Assembly (NCBI RefSeq): GCF_010731895.1
Contig: NZ_AP022596.1
Location: 186,001-250,000 of the forward strand
DNA: 64,000 nt
Direction: 5' to 3'
DNA from: Mycolicibacterium helvum
GTDB lineage: Bacteria; Actinomycetota; Actinomycetes; Mycobacteriales; Mycobacteriaceae
The position numbers were made by a program, and so were the translations under genes. Below, in pieces: positions 28,093 through 39,602 of the stretch. Position 1 is the stretch's first letter, and every line of letters begins with the position of its first letter. The notes under the pieces are model-generated. The model worked only from the letters and a program-made list of their open reading frames with translations. It was not told the DNA's origin and searched no databases.

Positions 28093-30740
28093 GCCAGCGC
28101 AGCCAGCCGTGCGGTGATCCGCTCGACTTCCTCGCTGGCCAGCTGCTGACGGGACCGGATCTTGGCGACGATATCGTCGGGCGCCTTGGCCAGGAATGCC
28201 TCGTTGCCGAGTTTGGCTGCGGTGCCTGCCAATTCCTTCCGCGCAGCGGCCAGATCCTTCTCCAGGCGGCGGCGTTCGGCGGCCACGTCGACGGTGCCCG
28301 AGGTATCGACCTCGACGTTGACGGTGCCACCCGAGAGCCGCACCTCGATGTGGGCGCTTGCCGTGAAGTCCGCACCCGATTTGGTCAGCCAGGCCAGGGC
28401 GGTGACCGGGGCGACCTGACCGTCCAGCCCGGCGGCATCGATCCCCGAGAGCCGGGCCGGCACCTTCTGCCGGTCGGCCAGACCCTGGTCGCTGCGGAAC
28501 CGCCGGATCTCGGTCACCAGCTTCTGCATATCAGCGATCCGCCCCGCCGCAACCGGATCCAGTGCGATCCCGGAGGCCGTCGGCCACTGCGCGATCACCA
28601 GTGATTCGCCACCGGTCAGCGCTTTCCACAGCACCTCGGTAACGAAGGGCATCACCGGGTGCAGCAGCTTGAGCAGGGTATCCAGCACTGCGGCGAGCAC
28701 TGCGGTGGTGCGCGAAAGCCCCTCGGCCAGTTGCACTTTGGCCAACTCCAGGTACCAGTCGCAGAACTCATCCCAGGCGAAGTGGTAGAGCGATTCGCAC
28801 GCCCGACTGAACTCGTAGCCATCGAGCGTCGAATCCACTTCGACCCGAACCTCTTCCAGCCGGCCCAGGATCCAGCGGTCGGCGTCGGTCAGGTCGGCGG
28901 CATCCGGCAGCGGTGCCAGCGCGGCGCCGTTCATCAGCGCGAACCGGGTCGCGTTGAACAGCTTGGTGGCGAAATTGCGGGAGGCCCGGGCCGCGTCTTC
29001 GCCGATGGACAGATCACCGCCGGGGCTGGCGCCGCGAGCCAGCGTGAACCGCAAGGCGTCTGCGCCGAACAGTTGCACCCAGTCCAGCGGATCGATCCCG
29101 TTGCCCCGGGACTTGCTCATCTTGCGGCCGTGCTCGTCGCGGATCAGCCCGTGCAGGAAGACGTTTTCGAACGGCACCTGGGGTCCACGCGCGCCGTCGA
29201 GGGTGATGGTCTCGTCGCCCGACACGAACGTGCCGAACATCACCATGCGGGCCACCCAGAAAAACAGGATGTCGTATCCGGTCACCAAAACGCTTGTCGG
29301 ATAGAACTTCTCCAGTTCTGGCGTCCGCTCAGGCCAGCCCATGGTGGAGAACGGCCACAGCGCCGAGGAGAACCAGGTGTCCAGCACATCGGGGTCCTGC
29401 TCCCAGCCCTCCGGCGGGGTGTCGTCGGGCCCGACACACACCTTCTGACCGTCGGGACCGTGCCAGATCGGAATGCGATGCCCCCACCACAGCTGACGAG
29501 AGATGCACCAATCGTGCATATCGTCGACCCAGCCGAACCAGCGCGGCTCCAGGCTCTTCGGGTGGATCACAATGTCGCCGTCCCGCACCGCGTCGCCCGC
29601 CGCCTTGGCCATCGATTCGACCTTCACCCACCACTGCAGGCTCAGCCGCGGCTCGATCGGCTCACCGCTGCGTTCGGAGTGCCCGACGCTATGCAGGTAT
29701 GGCCGCTTCTCGGCGACGATCCGCCCCTCGGCGGCCAGCGCCTCGCGGACTTTGACCCGAGCCTCGAAGCGGTCCATACCGTCGAATTGCGTTCCAGTGT
29801 CGGCGATCCGGCCTTTGGTGTCCATGATCGAGGGCATCGGCAGGTTGTGCCGCATCCCGATCTCGAAGTCGTTGGGGTCGTGAGCGGGAGTGACTTTGAC
29901 TGCGCCGGTGCCGAACTCGGGGTCGACGTGCGCGTCAGCAACGATCGGGATCTGCCGGTCTTGAAATGGGTGGGGTACGGTGCGTCCAATCAGGTCCCGG
30001 TAGCGCTCGTCGTCGGGATGCACCGCGATCGCAGTATCACCGAGCATGGTCTCGATCCGGGTGGTGGCCACGACAAGGTGCGGTTGGGAGTCGTCCATCG
30101 ACCCATACCGGAACGACACCAGCTCGCCCTCGATGTCCTCGTATTTGACCTCGAGGTCGCTGATCGCCGTCTCCAGGACGGGCGACCAGTTCACCAGCCG
30201 CTCGGCTTGATAAATCAGCCCAGCGTCGTAAAGGCGTTTGAAGATCGTGCGCACCGCCCGCGACAGTCCGTCGTCCATGGTGAACCGGTCCCGGCTCCAG
30301 TCCACCCCGTCGCCGAGCCGGCGCATCTGGCCGCCGATGGTGCCACCGGATTGACGCTTCCAGTCCCAGACCTTGTCGACGAACAGCTCGCGGCCGAAGT
30401 CCTCTTTGGTCTTCCCGTCCGCGGCGAGCTGCTTCTCGACCACGCTCTGGGTGGCGATACCGGCGTGGTCCATCCCCGGCAGCCACAGCACCTCGTAACC
30501 CTGCATGCGCTTGCGACGGGTCAGCGCGTCCATCAAGGTGTGGTCCAGCGCGTGACCCATGTGCAGGCTGCCGGTGACGTTCGGGGGTGGCAGCACGATC
30601 GAGTACGCGGGCTTGCCGCTCGTGGCGTCGGCCTGGAAATAGCCGGCATCGACCCAGCCCTGATAGATCTGCGTCTCTACCGCCCCGGGTTCCCAAGACT
30701 TGGGCAGGGCGTCGGCGCGAGAGTCGTCAGTGGTGGTCAC
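28089..30740 (-). CDS. valS: Valyl-tRNA synthetase
   Basis: 883 residues, a complete class I synthetase. The HIGH motif appears as [11 protein letters not shown] near residue 55, the KMSKS motif as [10 protein letters not shown] near 540, with the editing CP1 insertion between ([11 protein letters not shown]...). The C-terminal coiled-coil arm specific to ValRS is present ([20 protein letters not shown]). It charges tRNA-Val and hydrolyses mischarged threonine. Only 62 bases separate it from the gene upstream, too few for a T-box leader. Confidence 0.97.
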   Translation of the reverse strand: MTTTDDSRADALPKSWEPGAVETQIYQGWVDAGYFQADATSGKPAYSIVLPPPNVTGSLHMGHALDHTLMDALTRRKRMQGYEVLWLPGMDHAGIATQSVVEKQLAADGKTKEDFGRELFVDKVWDWKRQSGGTIGGQMRRLGDGVDWSRDRFTMDDGLSRAVRTIFKRLYDAGLIYQAERLVNWSPVLETAISDLEVKYEDIEGELVSFRYGSMDDSQPHLVVATTRIETMLGDTAIAVHPDDERYRDLIGRTVPHPFQDRQIPIVADAHVDPEFGTGAVKVTPAHDPNDFEIGMRHNLPMPSIMDTKGRIADTGTQFDGMDRFEARVKVREALAAEGRIVAEKRPYLHSVGHSERSGEPIEPRLSLQWWVKVESMAKAAGDAVRDGDIVIHPKSLEPRWFGWVDDMHDWCISRQLWWGHRIPIWHGPDGQKVCVGPDDTPPEGWEQDPDVLDTWFSSALWPFSTMGWPERTPELEKFYPTSVLVTGYDILFFWVARMVMFGTFVSGDETITLDGARGPQVPFENVFLHGLIRDEHGRKMSKSRGNGIDPLDWVQLFGADALRFTLARGASPGGDLSIGEDAARASRNFATKLFNATRFALMNGAALAPLPDAADLTDADRWILGRLEEVRVEVDSTLDGYEFSRACESLYHFAWDEFCDWYLELAKVQLAEGLSRTTAVLAAVLDTLLKLLHPVMPFVTEVLWKALTGGESLVIAQWPTASGIALDPVAAGRIADMQKLVTEIRRFRSDQGLADRQKVPARLSGIDAAGLDGQVAPVTALAWLTKSGADFTASAHIEVRLSGGTVNVEVDTSGTVDVAAERRRLEKDLAAARKELAGTAAKLGNEAFLAKAPDDIVAKIRSRQQLASEEVERITARLAALA

Positions 30741-30802
30741 CCGACAAGTCTAAGAACGCGGGAGACCGACCCGGCGGGCGACCTGTGCCGCCGTGACCTG
30801 TG

Positions 30803-31396
30803 CTACTTCTTCCCGCCCAGCAGCCCGCCCAGGATGTCGCCGATCGCGCCGCCCTGTTTGCCCCCGAGCACATTGCCCAGAATGCTGCCGAGCGGGTTGT
30901 TCGCGCCGCCGGATCCGCCGCTCGCCCCGCCCAGGATGCTGCCCAGCACGTCGCTGAGCCCACCGCCGGACGTCCCGCCCGCAGCCGTACCGCCGGCCGA
31001 CTGCTTGCCCAGGTAGGCCAGCACGATGGGAATCAAGATCGGCAGCAGCTTCTTGATCAGGTCACCGCCGCCGGCACCCGACCCGGACAGCGCCGAGGCC
31101 ACCTGGCTGGTGTCATTGCCGCCAAAGATCCGCGCGACGAGCTGTTCGCCCGCACCCGTGTCCACCTGGTCGACGTTCACGCCGCCGTCGAGCAGACCAC
31201 TGCCACCCTCGGTGGCGATAGCCGATTCGAGCTTGCTGGAGTCGACGTCGTCCGAGGCGACGTTGTGCTGGATGCTGCCGACGAGCGTGGGCACCAGGGT
31301 CTGGATCGCCTGGTTGACTTCCTCCTCAGGGGCACCAAGCCTGCTGGCGATATCCGCCACGGGAATTTGACTGAAGAGATCGTCGAAACCGGCCAT
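30803..31396 (-). CDS. DUF937-domain protein
   Basis: 197 residues. The N-terminal half (about 1-110) matches DUF937: FDDLFSQIPVADIASRLGAPEEEVNQAIQ, then LVPTLVGSIQHN and FGGND. A hydrophobic segment LLPILIPIVLAYLG lies near residue 120, followed by a glycine-rich repetitive tail with GSILGG and GNVLGG motifs. Function is unknown. I start at the ATG at 31396 behind GGTGG; an in-frame ATG at 31411 has no ribosome site. The gene is just upstream of valS. Confidence 0.75.
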   Translation of the reverse strand: MAGFDDLFSQIPVADIASRLGAPEEEVNQAIQTLVPTLVGSIQHNVASDDVDSSKLESAIATEGGSGLLDGGVNVDQVDTGAGEQLVARIFGGNDTSQVASALSGSGAGGGDLIKKLLPILIPIVLAYLGKQSAGGTAAGGTSGGGLSDVLGSILGGASGGSGGANNPLGSILGNVLGGKQGGAIGDILGGLLGGKK

Positions 31397-31442
31397 GGTG
31401 TCCACCTTCATTGCTGGATTGTGCGGCGCTAGAAGCCGAACA

Positions 31443-32702
31443 CTAGTCCTTGAGGCGAACCGTCACCAGGGAAATCTCCGCTGCCGGAAACCGGTCGAGC
31501 AGAGCGTCACCCATGGCGGCGGCGGGCGTGAGCACACCGCGCAGATCAGAGAGCTTGTCACGGTCGAGTGCCAGCGCCAGCCCGCATTCGCCGAGCATCA
31601 CCGAGGTTGCCTTGTAGCCCGGATCGCCCTGCTGGGAAATGGTGGCCCGGTAGCGCGCACCGGTCGTGGTGGTCGTGTAGGTCTCGGCGCGGTAGTAGCC
31701 GCGGTCGCGGGTCTGCTCACTGGGGCCGGTGCCGGGTTTGGGCGCGACGCGCTCCACCAGCCGGCGCGGCAGGAAGCGGAAGAACCGGCTGCCCAGCGCG
31801 ACGACACCATTGTTCGCCGCACTCGCCAGCGCCGATGCCACCGGTGCCGCGACTGAGGAGCCGACACTCATATTCTCCGCGTAGCGGAACCGGCGGCCGT
31901 ACGCGTAATCCAGAAGTGCGTTGCTGCGCCGCACGATTCGGGTGTTGTACATCGCCATCACGAAGCCCGTGGTCCACACCCCGGCCAGCTCGGGCGCAAT
32001 ATTGCCGCCGCGGCGCCACGGCAGGTCGGGCTGGGGGCCGAGTTCGGGCTCGACAGCTCGGTCGTCGGTCAGCGTGTAGGGGTCCTCGAGCATGCGCCGG
32101 GTGTTCGGGTCGTTGGAGGAGGCGCGGAAGACCTCGATCATCGAGGCGACCGTGCCGCCCGACACCCCGCCGGAGAAGCCGCGCAGCACGAAATCGGTGT
32201 CCCCCAGGTCGCCGGTGCCGTCGCGCTGGGCCTGCCGGTAGAGCGCGAACACGCTCATATCCGAAGGGATGGAATCGAATCCGCACGCGTGCACGATCCG
32301 CGCCCCGGTGTCGACGGCCTGCTTGTGATAGTCGTCAATGCTCTGCCGCACGAACATCGCCTCGCCGGTGAGGTCGGCGTAGTCGGTGCCCGCCGCCGCG
32401 CAGGCGGCCACCAGCGGCAGGCCGTAGCGGGTATAGGGCCCGACGGTGGTGATGACGACACGGGTGCGCGCAGCCATATCGTTGAGCGATGACGGGGAGC
32501 CGGCGTCGGCAGTCAGGATGGGCCAGGATTGCGCTGATTCGCCGAGGGTCTGCCGAACCGCCAGCAGCTTGTCCGGCGACCGGCCGGCCAGCGCGACCCG
32601 GACATCCCCGCCGGCGCGGGCCAGGTACTCGGCGGTGAGCTTGCCGACGAATCCCGTGGCCCCATAGAGGACGATGTCGAATTCCCGCTGCGGTGCCGTC
32701 AT
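31443..32702 (-). CDS. Saccharopine-dehydrogenase-like oxidoreductase (trans-acting enoyl reductase family)
   Basis: 419 residues. The N-terminal Rossmann motif is VLYGATGFVGKLTAEYLA, followed by VVITTVGPYTRYG and ACGFDSIPSDMSV, characteristic of the family that includes the mycobacterial trans-acting enoyl reductase Rv2953 and its paralogue Rv2449c. Rv2953 serves phthiocerol and phenolglycolipid synthesis; the role of the Rv2449c-type copy is unknown. The length and position between valS and rpfE fit the Rv2449c counterpart. The ATG at 32702 (MTAPQREFDIV) is preferred over 32714. Confidence 0.87.
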   Translation of the reverse strand: MTAPQREFDIVLYGATGFVGKLTAEYLARAGGDVRVALAGRSPDKLLAVRQTLGESAQSWPILTADAGSPSSLNDMAARTRVVITTVGPYTRYGLPLVAACAAAGTDYADLTGEAMFVRQSIDDYHKQAVDTGARIVHACGFDSIPSDMSVFALYRQAQRDGTGDLGDTDFVLRGFSGGVSGGTVASMIEVFRASSNDPNTRRMLEDPYTLTDDRAVEPELGPQPDLPWRRGGNIAPELAGVWTTGFVMAMYNTRIVRRSNALLDYAYGRRFRYAENMSVGSSVAAPVASALASAANNGVVALGSRFFRFLPRRLVERVAPKPGTGPSEQTRDRGYYRAETYTTTTTGARYRATISQQGDPGYKATSVMLGECGLALALDRDKLSDLRGVLTPAAAMGDALLDRFPAAEISLVTVRLKD

Positions 32703-32726
32703 ATGCGCCAACATACCGGGGGTGAT

Positions 32727-34745
32727 TCACCCCAGGGTTTCGGGCAACTGCGCCTGCTCCCCCAGCACGTGCTCAGCCAGGAACGCCGTGACCACCTGGT
32801 ACCAGATCTTCGCGTGCTGCGGGGACAGCACCCAGTGATTCTCGGACGGAAAATACAGGAACCGGTGCGACGTGGTGCCGTCGGCGGCGGCGGGCAACCC
32901 GGATTCGGTCAGCAACTGGTACCAGAGTCGCAGCGCCTCGCCGATCGGCACTCGATAGTCCTTGTCGCCGTGGATCACCAGCATCGGGGTGCTGATGCGC
33001 TCGACGAAACGGTGTGGCGAATTGGCTTGTGCCATAGCCGGTGTCATCTCACGAGCCCAGTAGTAGGCACCGTCGGTGGTCGGGCCAAACTGGTCGAGTG
33101 CCCACAGGCTGGCATGCGTGACGATTGCGGCGAAGCGGTCGGTATGGCCGGCCACCCAGTTGGCCATGTAGCCGCCGAATGAGCCGCCCATCGCCGCGGT
33201 TCGCTCGGCGTCGATGCGGGGGTCGGCCACCGCAGCGTCGACGGCCGCGATCAGGTCCTGATACGGGGGTCCGCCCCAGGCACCCCAACCACGTTGGATG
33301 AATTGCTGCCCGTAGCCGGTGGACAGCGCCGGATCGGGCAGCAGCACCGCATACCCACGCGCAGCCATCAGCCAGGGATTCCACCGCCAGGACCATGCGT
33401 TCCAGCTGCCTAGCGGTCCACCGTGAATCCACAGCAGTAGTGGCACTGGTTCTTTCGCTCGGTTGCTTCCCGGGTCGCTCCGCTCCTGCCCGCCGGCCGG
33501 CAGCACCAGCCAGGATCGCACCGGCGTGCCGTCGCCGGCGGTGGCGACGATCTCGGTGAGTTCGCCAGGCAGCGCAGGCAGTTCCACGCACGGCAACGCG
33601 GTGAGCGAACCGGACGGGTCGATGCGCACGGGGTGCGGCGGCGCCGCGTACGAGGACCGCAGCGCATAGATGACGCCGCCGGGCGCGGCGGCCACGTCGG
33701 TGTAGCTGAAGTCGTCGGTGGTGAGCTGCCGGACGTCGCCGTCGAGGCTGATCTCGAAGATCGGGCAGCGGCCGTTGTCGTCGGCGGTGACCAGCAGCGC
33801 CGCACCGTCTCGAGTCCACGTCACCGATGCCGGCCAGCGGTCCCATCCGGTCGCCAGCTGCGTCCACTCCCCCGAGTGCAACCTCAAGTGGCACAACGTG
33901 ATTTGGGGCGCCTGCTGAGGTGTGGACACGGTTTCGCGGGTGAACGCCACACTGGCGCCGTCCGGTGAGATGGCCGGGTGTTCCAGGTCGGCGGCGAGGT
34001 CCTCGGCGATCACCGAACGCTCACCGGTCTGCAGGTCGATCCGCATCAGCACCGACCGCAGCGCCGCGCGCGGGGCGGGAACCCGCCAGGTGGCAATGGC
34101 ATAGGTACCGTCCGGGCTCACCGCGAAGTCGGCGTCGCCGAGTGCGGCCCCCGGCTGGCGGGTGAGGTCGGTCAGGCCGCCGTCGGCAGCGACCCCGAAC
34201 AGGTGGGTCTGGCCAGGGCCGAGGTCCTTGTCCCAGTGCCGCACCGGATATCCGGTGTGCAGGATCGCGCTGATCTTGTTGTCAGTACGCAGTTTTCGCA
34301 GCCGACGCTCGTCATCGACGGTGCCGGCCGAGGGTAACAGCGGCGCGCCGATCACGATGGTGGCCGCGGTGCGCGCGGCCCGCACGGCGGTGATGCCGGC
34401 GGGCAGCTCGGCCAGCCGGGCGGCCTCCCCGCCCGCGGCCGGCAGTCTCCACAGCGCGGCAGGCGGTTTGTCGTCGTCCTCGCCCGCCCGCACCGAGGTG
34501 AACAGCAGATCCCCGTCTGCGGTGAACGTCGGCGCGGCTTCGCCCTTGGCCCCACGGGTCAGCCTGCGGGCCGGCGCCGCCCCGGCCGGATCCAGCTCCC
34601 ACACCGCGGTGATGTATTCGGTCTTGGTGGCGTTGAGTTCGGCGATGGTGGTGACGACTCGCGATCCGTCCGCCGACACCGCCAGTCCGGAGACTCGCGG
34701 CAGGGCGAGGTAGTCGTCGAGGTCGTCGAATGGGCCCGTGGTCAT
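32727..34745 (-). CDS. S9-family serine peptidase (prolyl oligopeptidase type)
   Basis: 672 residues. An N-terminal beta-propeller of TolB/DPP-IV type covers about 1-400, and an alpha/beta-hydrolase domain follows. The nucleophile is in GGSFGGYMANW, the acid in HGDKDYRVPIGEAL, and the histidine in SENHWVLSP. No signal peptide is visible, so it is probably cytosolic and cleaves short peptides. The ATG at 34745 lies six bases behind a -10-like TAACGT on the minus strand and has no ribosome site, which suggests a leaderless message. It diverges from the FAD monooxygenase gene, with only 22 bases between start codons. Confidence 0.9.
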   Translation of the reverse strand: MTTGPFDDLDDYLALPRVSGLAVSADGSRVVTTIAELNATKTEYITAVWELDPAGAAPARRLTRGAKGEAAPTFTADGDLLFTSVRAGEDDDKPPAALWRLPAAGGEAARLAELPAGITAVRAARTAATIVIGAPLLPSAGTVDDERRLRKLRTDNKISAILHTGYPVRHWDKDLGPGQTHLFGVAADGGLTDLTRQPGAALGDADFAVSPDGTYAIATWRVPAPRAALRSVLMRIDLQTGERSVIAEDLAADLEHPAISPDGASVAFTRETVSTPQQAPQITLCHLRLHSGEWTQLATGWDRWPASVTWTRDGAALLVTADDNGRCPIFEISLDGDVRQLTTDDFSYTDVAAAPGGVIYALRSSYAAPPHPVRIDPSGSLTALPCVELPALPGELTEIVATAGDGTPVRSWLVLPAGGQERSDPGSNRAKEPVPLLLWIHGGPLGSWNAWSWRWNPWLMAARGYAVLLPDPALSTGYGQQFIQRGWGAWGGPPYQDLIAAVDAAVADPRIDAERTAAMGGSFGGYMANWVAGHTDRFAAIVTHASLWALDQFGPTTDGAYYWAREMTPAMAQANSPHRFVERISTPMLVIHGDKDYRVPIGEALRLWYQLLTESGLPAAADGTTSHRFLYFPSENHWVLSPQHAKIWYQVVTAFLAEHVLGEQAQLPETLG

Positions 34746-34751
34746 CAGCAC

Positions 34752-34761
34752 ACGTTACGTT
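34752..34761. promoter_or_regulatory. Overlapping divergent -10 boxes for two leaderless genes
   Basis: The 10-bp stretch ACGTTACGTT holds a minus-strand -10 hexamer TAACGT (34757-34752) and a plus-strand -10 hexamer TACGTT (34756-34761) that share two bases. Each is followed by six bases and then the ATG of its gene (34745 minus, 34768 plus), the geometry of leaderless mycobacterial transcripts. Neither gene has a ribosome site. Two polymerases could not bind at once, so the genes may exclude each other's expression. Confidence 0.5.
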
Positions 34762-34767
34762 TTACCC

Positions 34768-35934
34768 ATGGCCGAGATCGCTGTCGTCGGAGCGGGGATC
34801 GCCGGACTCGCCGCCGCTGCGGCGCTGCACCTGCGCGGCCATTCCGTCACAGTGATCGAAGAGCGGACCGACACCACCTCCGGCGCCGGCATCAGCATCT
34901 GGCCCAACGCGCTGGCTGCTCTCGACCAACTCGGCCTCGGCGACCAGGTGCGGGCGGCCGGCGGCCGGATCACCGCGGGTGCGATGCGTTGGAAGGATGG
35001 CGCCTGGCTGCGCCGCCCGTCCGGCGAGCGGATCGTCACCGCACTGGGCGAGCCCTTGGTCGTCTTGCAGCGGGTCACATTGCGGGACATCCTGGCCGGC
35101 GCACTGGCACCCGGCGCGATCGTCGATGGGGTCGCGGTGCGCGAGCTGAACACCGCCTCCGCCGGGGTTCGGCTACATCTGACGGATTGCTCGACGCGCA
35201 ACGTCGACGCGGTGGTGGGCGCCGACGGCACCGGATCGGTGGTGGCCCGCCACCTCAATGGCCCGCTGCCCCACCGCTACGCCGGCTACACCGCGTGGCG
35301 CGGGGTCTCGTCGCTGGCCATTGATGCCGATCTGGCCGGCGAGACCATGGCGGCCGGGGCGGAGGTCGGCCACGTCCCGATGGGGCCGGACCGGACGTAT
35401 TGGTTCGCCACCGAGCGCGCGCCCGAGGGTGCTGCCTCACCGCAGGGCGAGCTGGCCTATCTGCGCACCAAGCTGGCGTCGTGGGCCGCGCCCATTCCGG
35501 CGATGCTGGCGGCCACCGATCCCGCCGAGGTGCTGCGCAACGATCTCTACGACCGCAAGACCGCCCGACGCTGGGCGGCCGGACCGGTAGTGCTGGTGGG
35601 CGACGCCGCCCACCCAATGCGCCCGCACCTGGGCCAGGGCGGCTGTCAGGCGCTCGAGGATGCCGCCGTGCTGGGCGCGTTCGTCGACCTGTCCCCCGAC
35701 CTGCCCAGCGCATTCGCCGCCTTCGCAGCGTTCCGCCGGCGGCGGGTCCGCGCCATCATCGCCGAATCGCGGCTGATCGGCCGGATGGTGAACCTGCGGC
35801 CACCAGCGCTGAGCGCGCTGGCCAGCAGGGCCACTGTGGTGCTGCCAGAGTCCGTGGTGACCCGCCACCTTGCATCGATCGCGGCCGGCTCGGCGTTTCG
35901 GCTGCCCACACGCAACGACGCCCAGTCGGCTTGA
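34768..35934 (+). CDS. FAD-dependent monooxygenase
   Basis: 388 residues of the PHBH-type flavoprotein monooxygenases. The Rossmann motif is VVGAGIAGLAAAAALHLRGH at residues 6-25; AVVGADGTGS and VLVGDAAHPMRPHLGQGG are the DG and GD motifs. No signal or membrane segment. The substrate is unknown. The ATG at 34768 is probably a leaderless start; an in-frame upstream start at 34738 would lie inside the divergent gene. A 17-bp hairpin spans the 3' end and the stop codon. Confidence 0.88.
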   Translation: MAEIAVVGAGIAGLAAAAALHLRGHSVTVIEERTDTTSGAGISIWPNALAALDQLGLGDQVRAAGGRITAGAMRWKDGAWLRRPSGERIVTALGEPLVVLQRVTLRDILAGALAPGAIVDGVAVRELNTASAGVRLHLTDCSTRNVDAVVGADGTGSVVARHLNGPLPHRYAGYTAWRGVSSLAIDADLAGETMAAGAEVGHVPMGPDRTYWFATERAPEGAASPQGELAYLRTKLASWAAPIPAMLAATDPAEVLRNDLYDRKTARRWAAGPVVLVGDAAHPMRPHLGQGGCQALEDAAVLGAFVDLSPDLPSAFAAFAAFRRRRVRAIIAESRLIGRMVNLRPPALSALASRATVVLPESVVTRHLASIAAGSAFRLPTRNDAQSA

Positions 35935-35950
35935 GCCGGCTGGGCGTCGT
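35915..35950. terminator. Bidirectional terminator hairpin
   Basis: Arms ACGACGCCCAGTCGGCT (35915-35931) and AGCCGGCTGGGCGTCGT (35934-35950) pair over 17 positions with one wobble and almost no loop. The hairpin spans the end of the FAD monooxygenase gene and lies 12 bases from the rpf stop on the opposite strand, so it can stop transcription of both converging genes. A partly A/T-rich stretch (GAAGTTATTTAG) follows on the plus strand. Confidence 0.7.
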
Positions 35951-35962
35951 CAGCGAAGTTAT

Positions 35963-36581
<619 letters not shown>

Positions 36582-36582
36582 C

Positions 36583-36620
36583 ACGAGTGGCGCCGAGTCC
36601 GTAGACCCGGCGCCACTCGT
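36583..36620 (-). terminator. Terminator hairpin downstream of rpfE
   Basis: A perfect 13-bp stem, ACGAGTGGCGCCG (36583-36595) with CGGCGCCACTCGT (36608-36620), with a 12-base loop, begins 13 bases after the rpfE stop on the minus strand. Downstream bases are A-rich rather than a clean U-tract. It should separate rpfE from the next rpf gene. Confidence 0.7.
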
Positions 36621-36632
36621 GAAAGCGCTAGC

Positions 36633-37377
<745 letters not shown>

Positions 37378-37393
37378 TGTGATCTAAATCACG
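37378..37393 (-). promoter_or_regulatory. CRP-like binding site upstream of rpfE
   Basis: TGTGATCTAAATCACG matches TGTGA-N6-TCACA at nine of ten positions. It lies about 410 bases upstream of the rpfE start. In M. tuberculosis, CRP (Rv3676) is known to control rpfA, so cAMP control of an rpf gene has precedent. No convincing -35/-10 pair could be placed next to it. Confidence 0.55.
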
Positions 37394-37928
37394 CATTATT
37401 TGTGGGCTGGGCCACAGGATTTCGATAACGGAACACACCGATGCCGTTGCTCCAAGGCACCTACCGTCCACTTTCCGGGCCTCGAGCGCCCCGAGGCGCC
37501 GATCCCATTAGCTGGACACCTCTGCCAGTGCCGTATTCGCTGGGAGATCAAATCCCTTGCCAGAGAGCGGCTTTCATAAATCCGCGTCGGGCGGCCCAAC
37601 CATGGGCCGATGGCCGGGCGATGGCGGTCCCGGCCGCTCGAGCCCAGAATGCCTTGCGCGCCAGGCGTGTTCAAGACGGCCGAAATGCTGCCCGGAGCCG
37701 CCAGGCACGACCCCCATCCAGCGCACCGCCCCGTCCCCACGCGATTCCCTGTCCGGCGCGAAACCAAAGGCGAAATGGCTGGATATCGCGGCTCTTCAGC
37801 AACGCCGACGAGTGAAATACGTTCTGGCCCAGTAGATCTTGCCGCTCAAAAACCCAGAATGAACGCAATATGTCGATTCGATAAACAGGATTTCGAAATT
37901 CGCGCCTAAATTGGATGAAAATACAGGT
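37394..37928. other. Intergenic region between mobA and the rpfE promoter
   Basis: About 535 bases without a gene I can support. Two adjacent hairpins are visible: GGCCCA-N4-TGGGCC (near 37590-37605) and GGCCGGG-N10-CCCGGCC (near 37612-37635). Frames of about 120 codons exist on both strands (plus 37441-37815, minus 37396-37767) but are rich in arginine and proline and lack ribosome sites or domains. The 3' third is A/T-richer. In M. tuberculosis two small hypothetical genes sit in this interval, so a small gene or an RNA cannot be excluded. Confidence 0.4.
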
Positions 37929-38507
37929 TTATTGTGCTATTTGCTGTTGCAGATCGGCCGGAGAATTGACGTTCGCCAGGACCGGGCCGACCGGAATCAC
38001 GACCCGCTGGGTGACGACCGTCTCGGCCAGCGCCCGCATGCTGCGCTCGCCCGCGGCGACCAGGGCGTCGATGTGGTCAGCGAGGTCAGTGCGGTAGATG
38101 CCGGCCAGGTAGTGATCGCGGCCGTCCCAGGGCAGCACGATGTCCACTCCCTGGTGCCCGACCAGCATGTCGATGACATCGGTGGTCAGGAACGGCATAT
38201 CGACCGCGCTCACGAACGCCCGGTCCAGGCCCGCCGCCGCGGCCGCCCGAAGGCCGCGGCCAGTGGCCAGCAGCGGCCCCACCCCGCGAACCTCGTCGCG
38301 CAACACCTCGGCTTCCAGCGCAGGCAGTGCCTGGCCGGGGGCGGCGATCACGAATACCGGTGCACAGCGGGACCGGAGAACGCCCACGGTGTACTCGACC
38401 ATCGTGGTGCCGCCGTCGGGATGCGCCAACGTGGCCTTGTCCCGGCCCATCCGGCGCGACGCCCCACCAGCCAACACAACGGCGGCCAGCGGGGCGGGCG
38501 TGCTCAC
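37929..38507 (-). CDS. mobA: Molybdenum cofactor guanylyltransferase
   Basis: 192 residues. The nucleotide-binding signature is [18 protein letters not shown] at residues 10-27, followed by VSAVDMPFL with the metal-binding aspartate and NVNSPADL near the C terminus. MobA attaches GMP to molybdopterin to make the bis-MGD cofactor. It lies 18 bases after korB on the same strand and is probably in the korAB transcript, an order also found in M. tuberculosis (Rv2453c). Confidence 0.93.
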   Translation of the reverse strand: MSTPAPLAAVVLAGGASRRMGRDKATLAHPDGGTTMVEYTVGVLRSRCAPVFVIAAPGQALPALEAEVLRDEVRGVGPLLATGRGLRAAAAAGLDRAFVSAVDMPFLTTDVIDMLVGHQGVDIVLPWDGRDHYLAGIYRTDLADHIDALVAAGERSMRALAETVVTQRVVIPVGPVLANVNSPADLQQQIAQ

Positions 38508-38525
38508 GGCTCGGTCTAGTCTCGG

Positions 38526-39598
<1,073 letters not shown>

Positions 39599-39602
<4 letters not shown>

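Noticed and set aside
30741..30802. T-box leader before valS
   Set aside because: Only 62 bases lie between the genes, too short, and no T-box sequence is present.
37396..37815. Frames of about 120 codons on both strands between mobA and rpfE
   Set aside because: Arginine- and proline-rich, no domain, no ribosome site, and opposing frames of similar length in GC-rich DNA.
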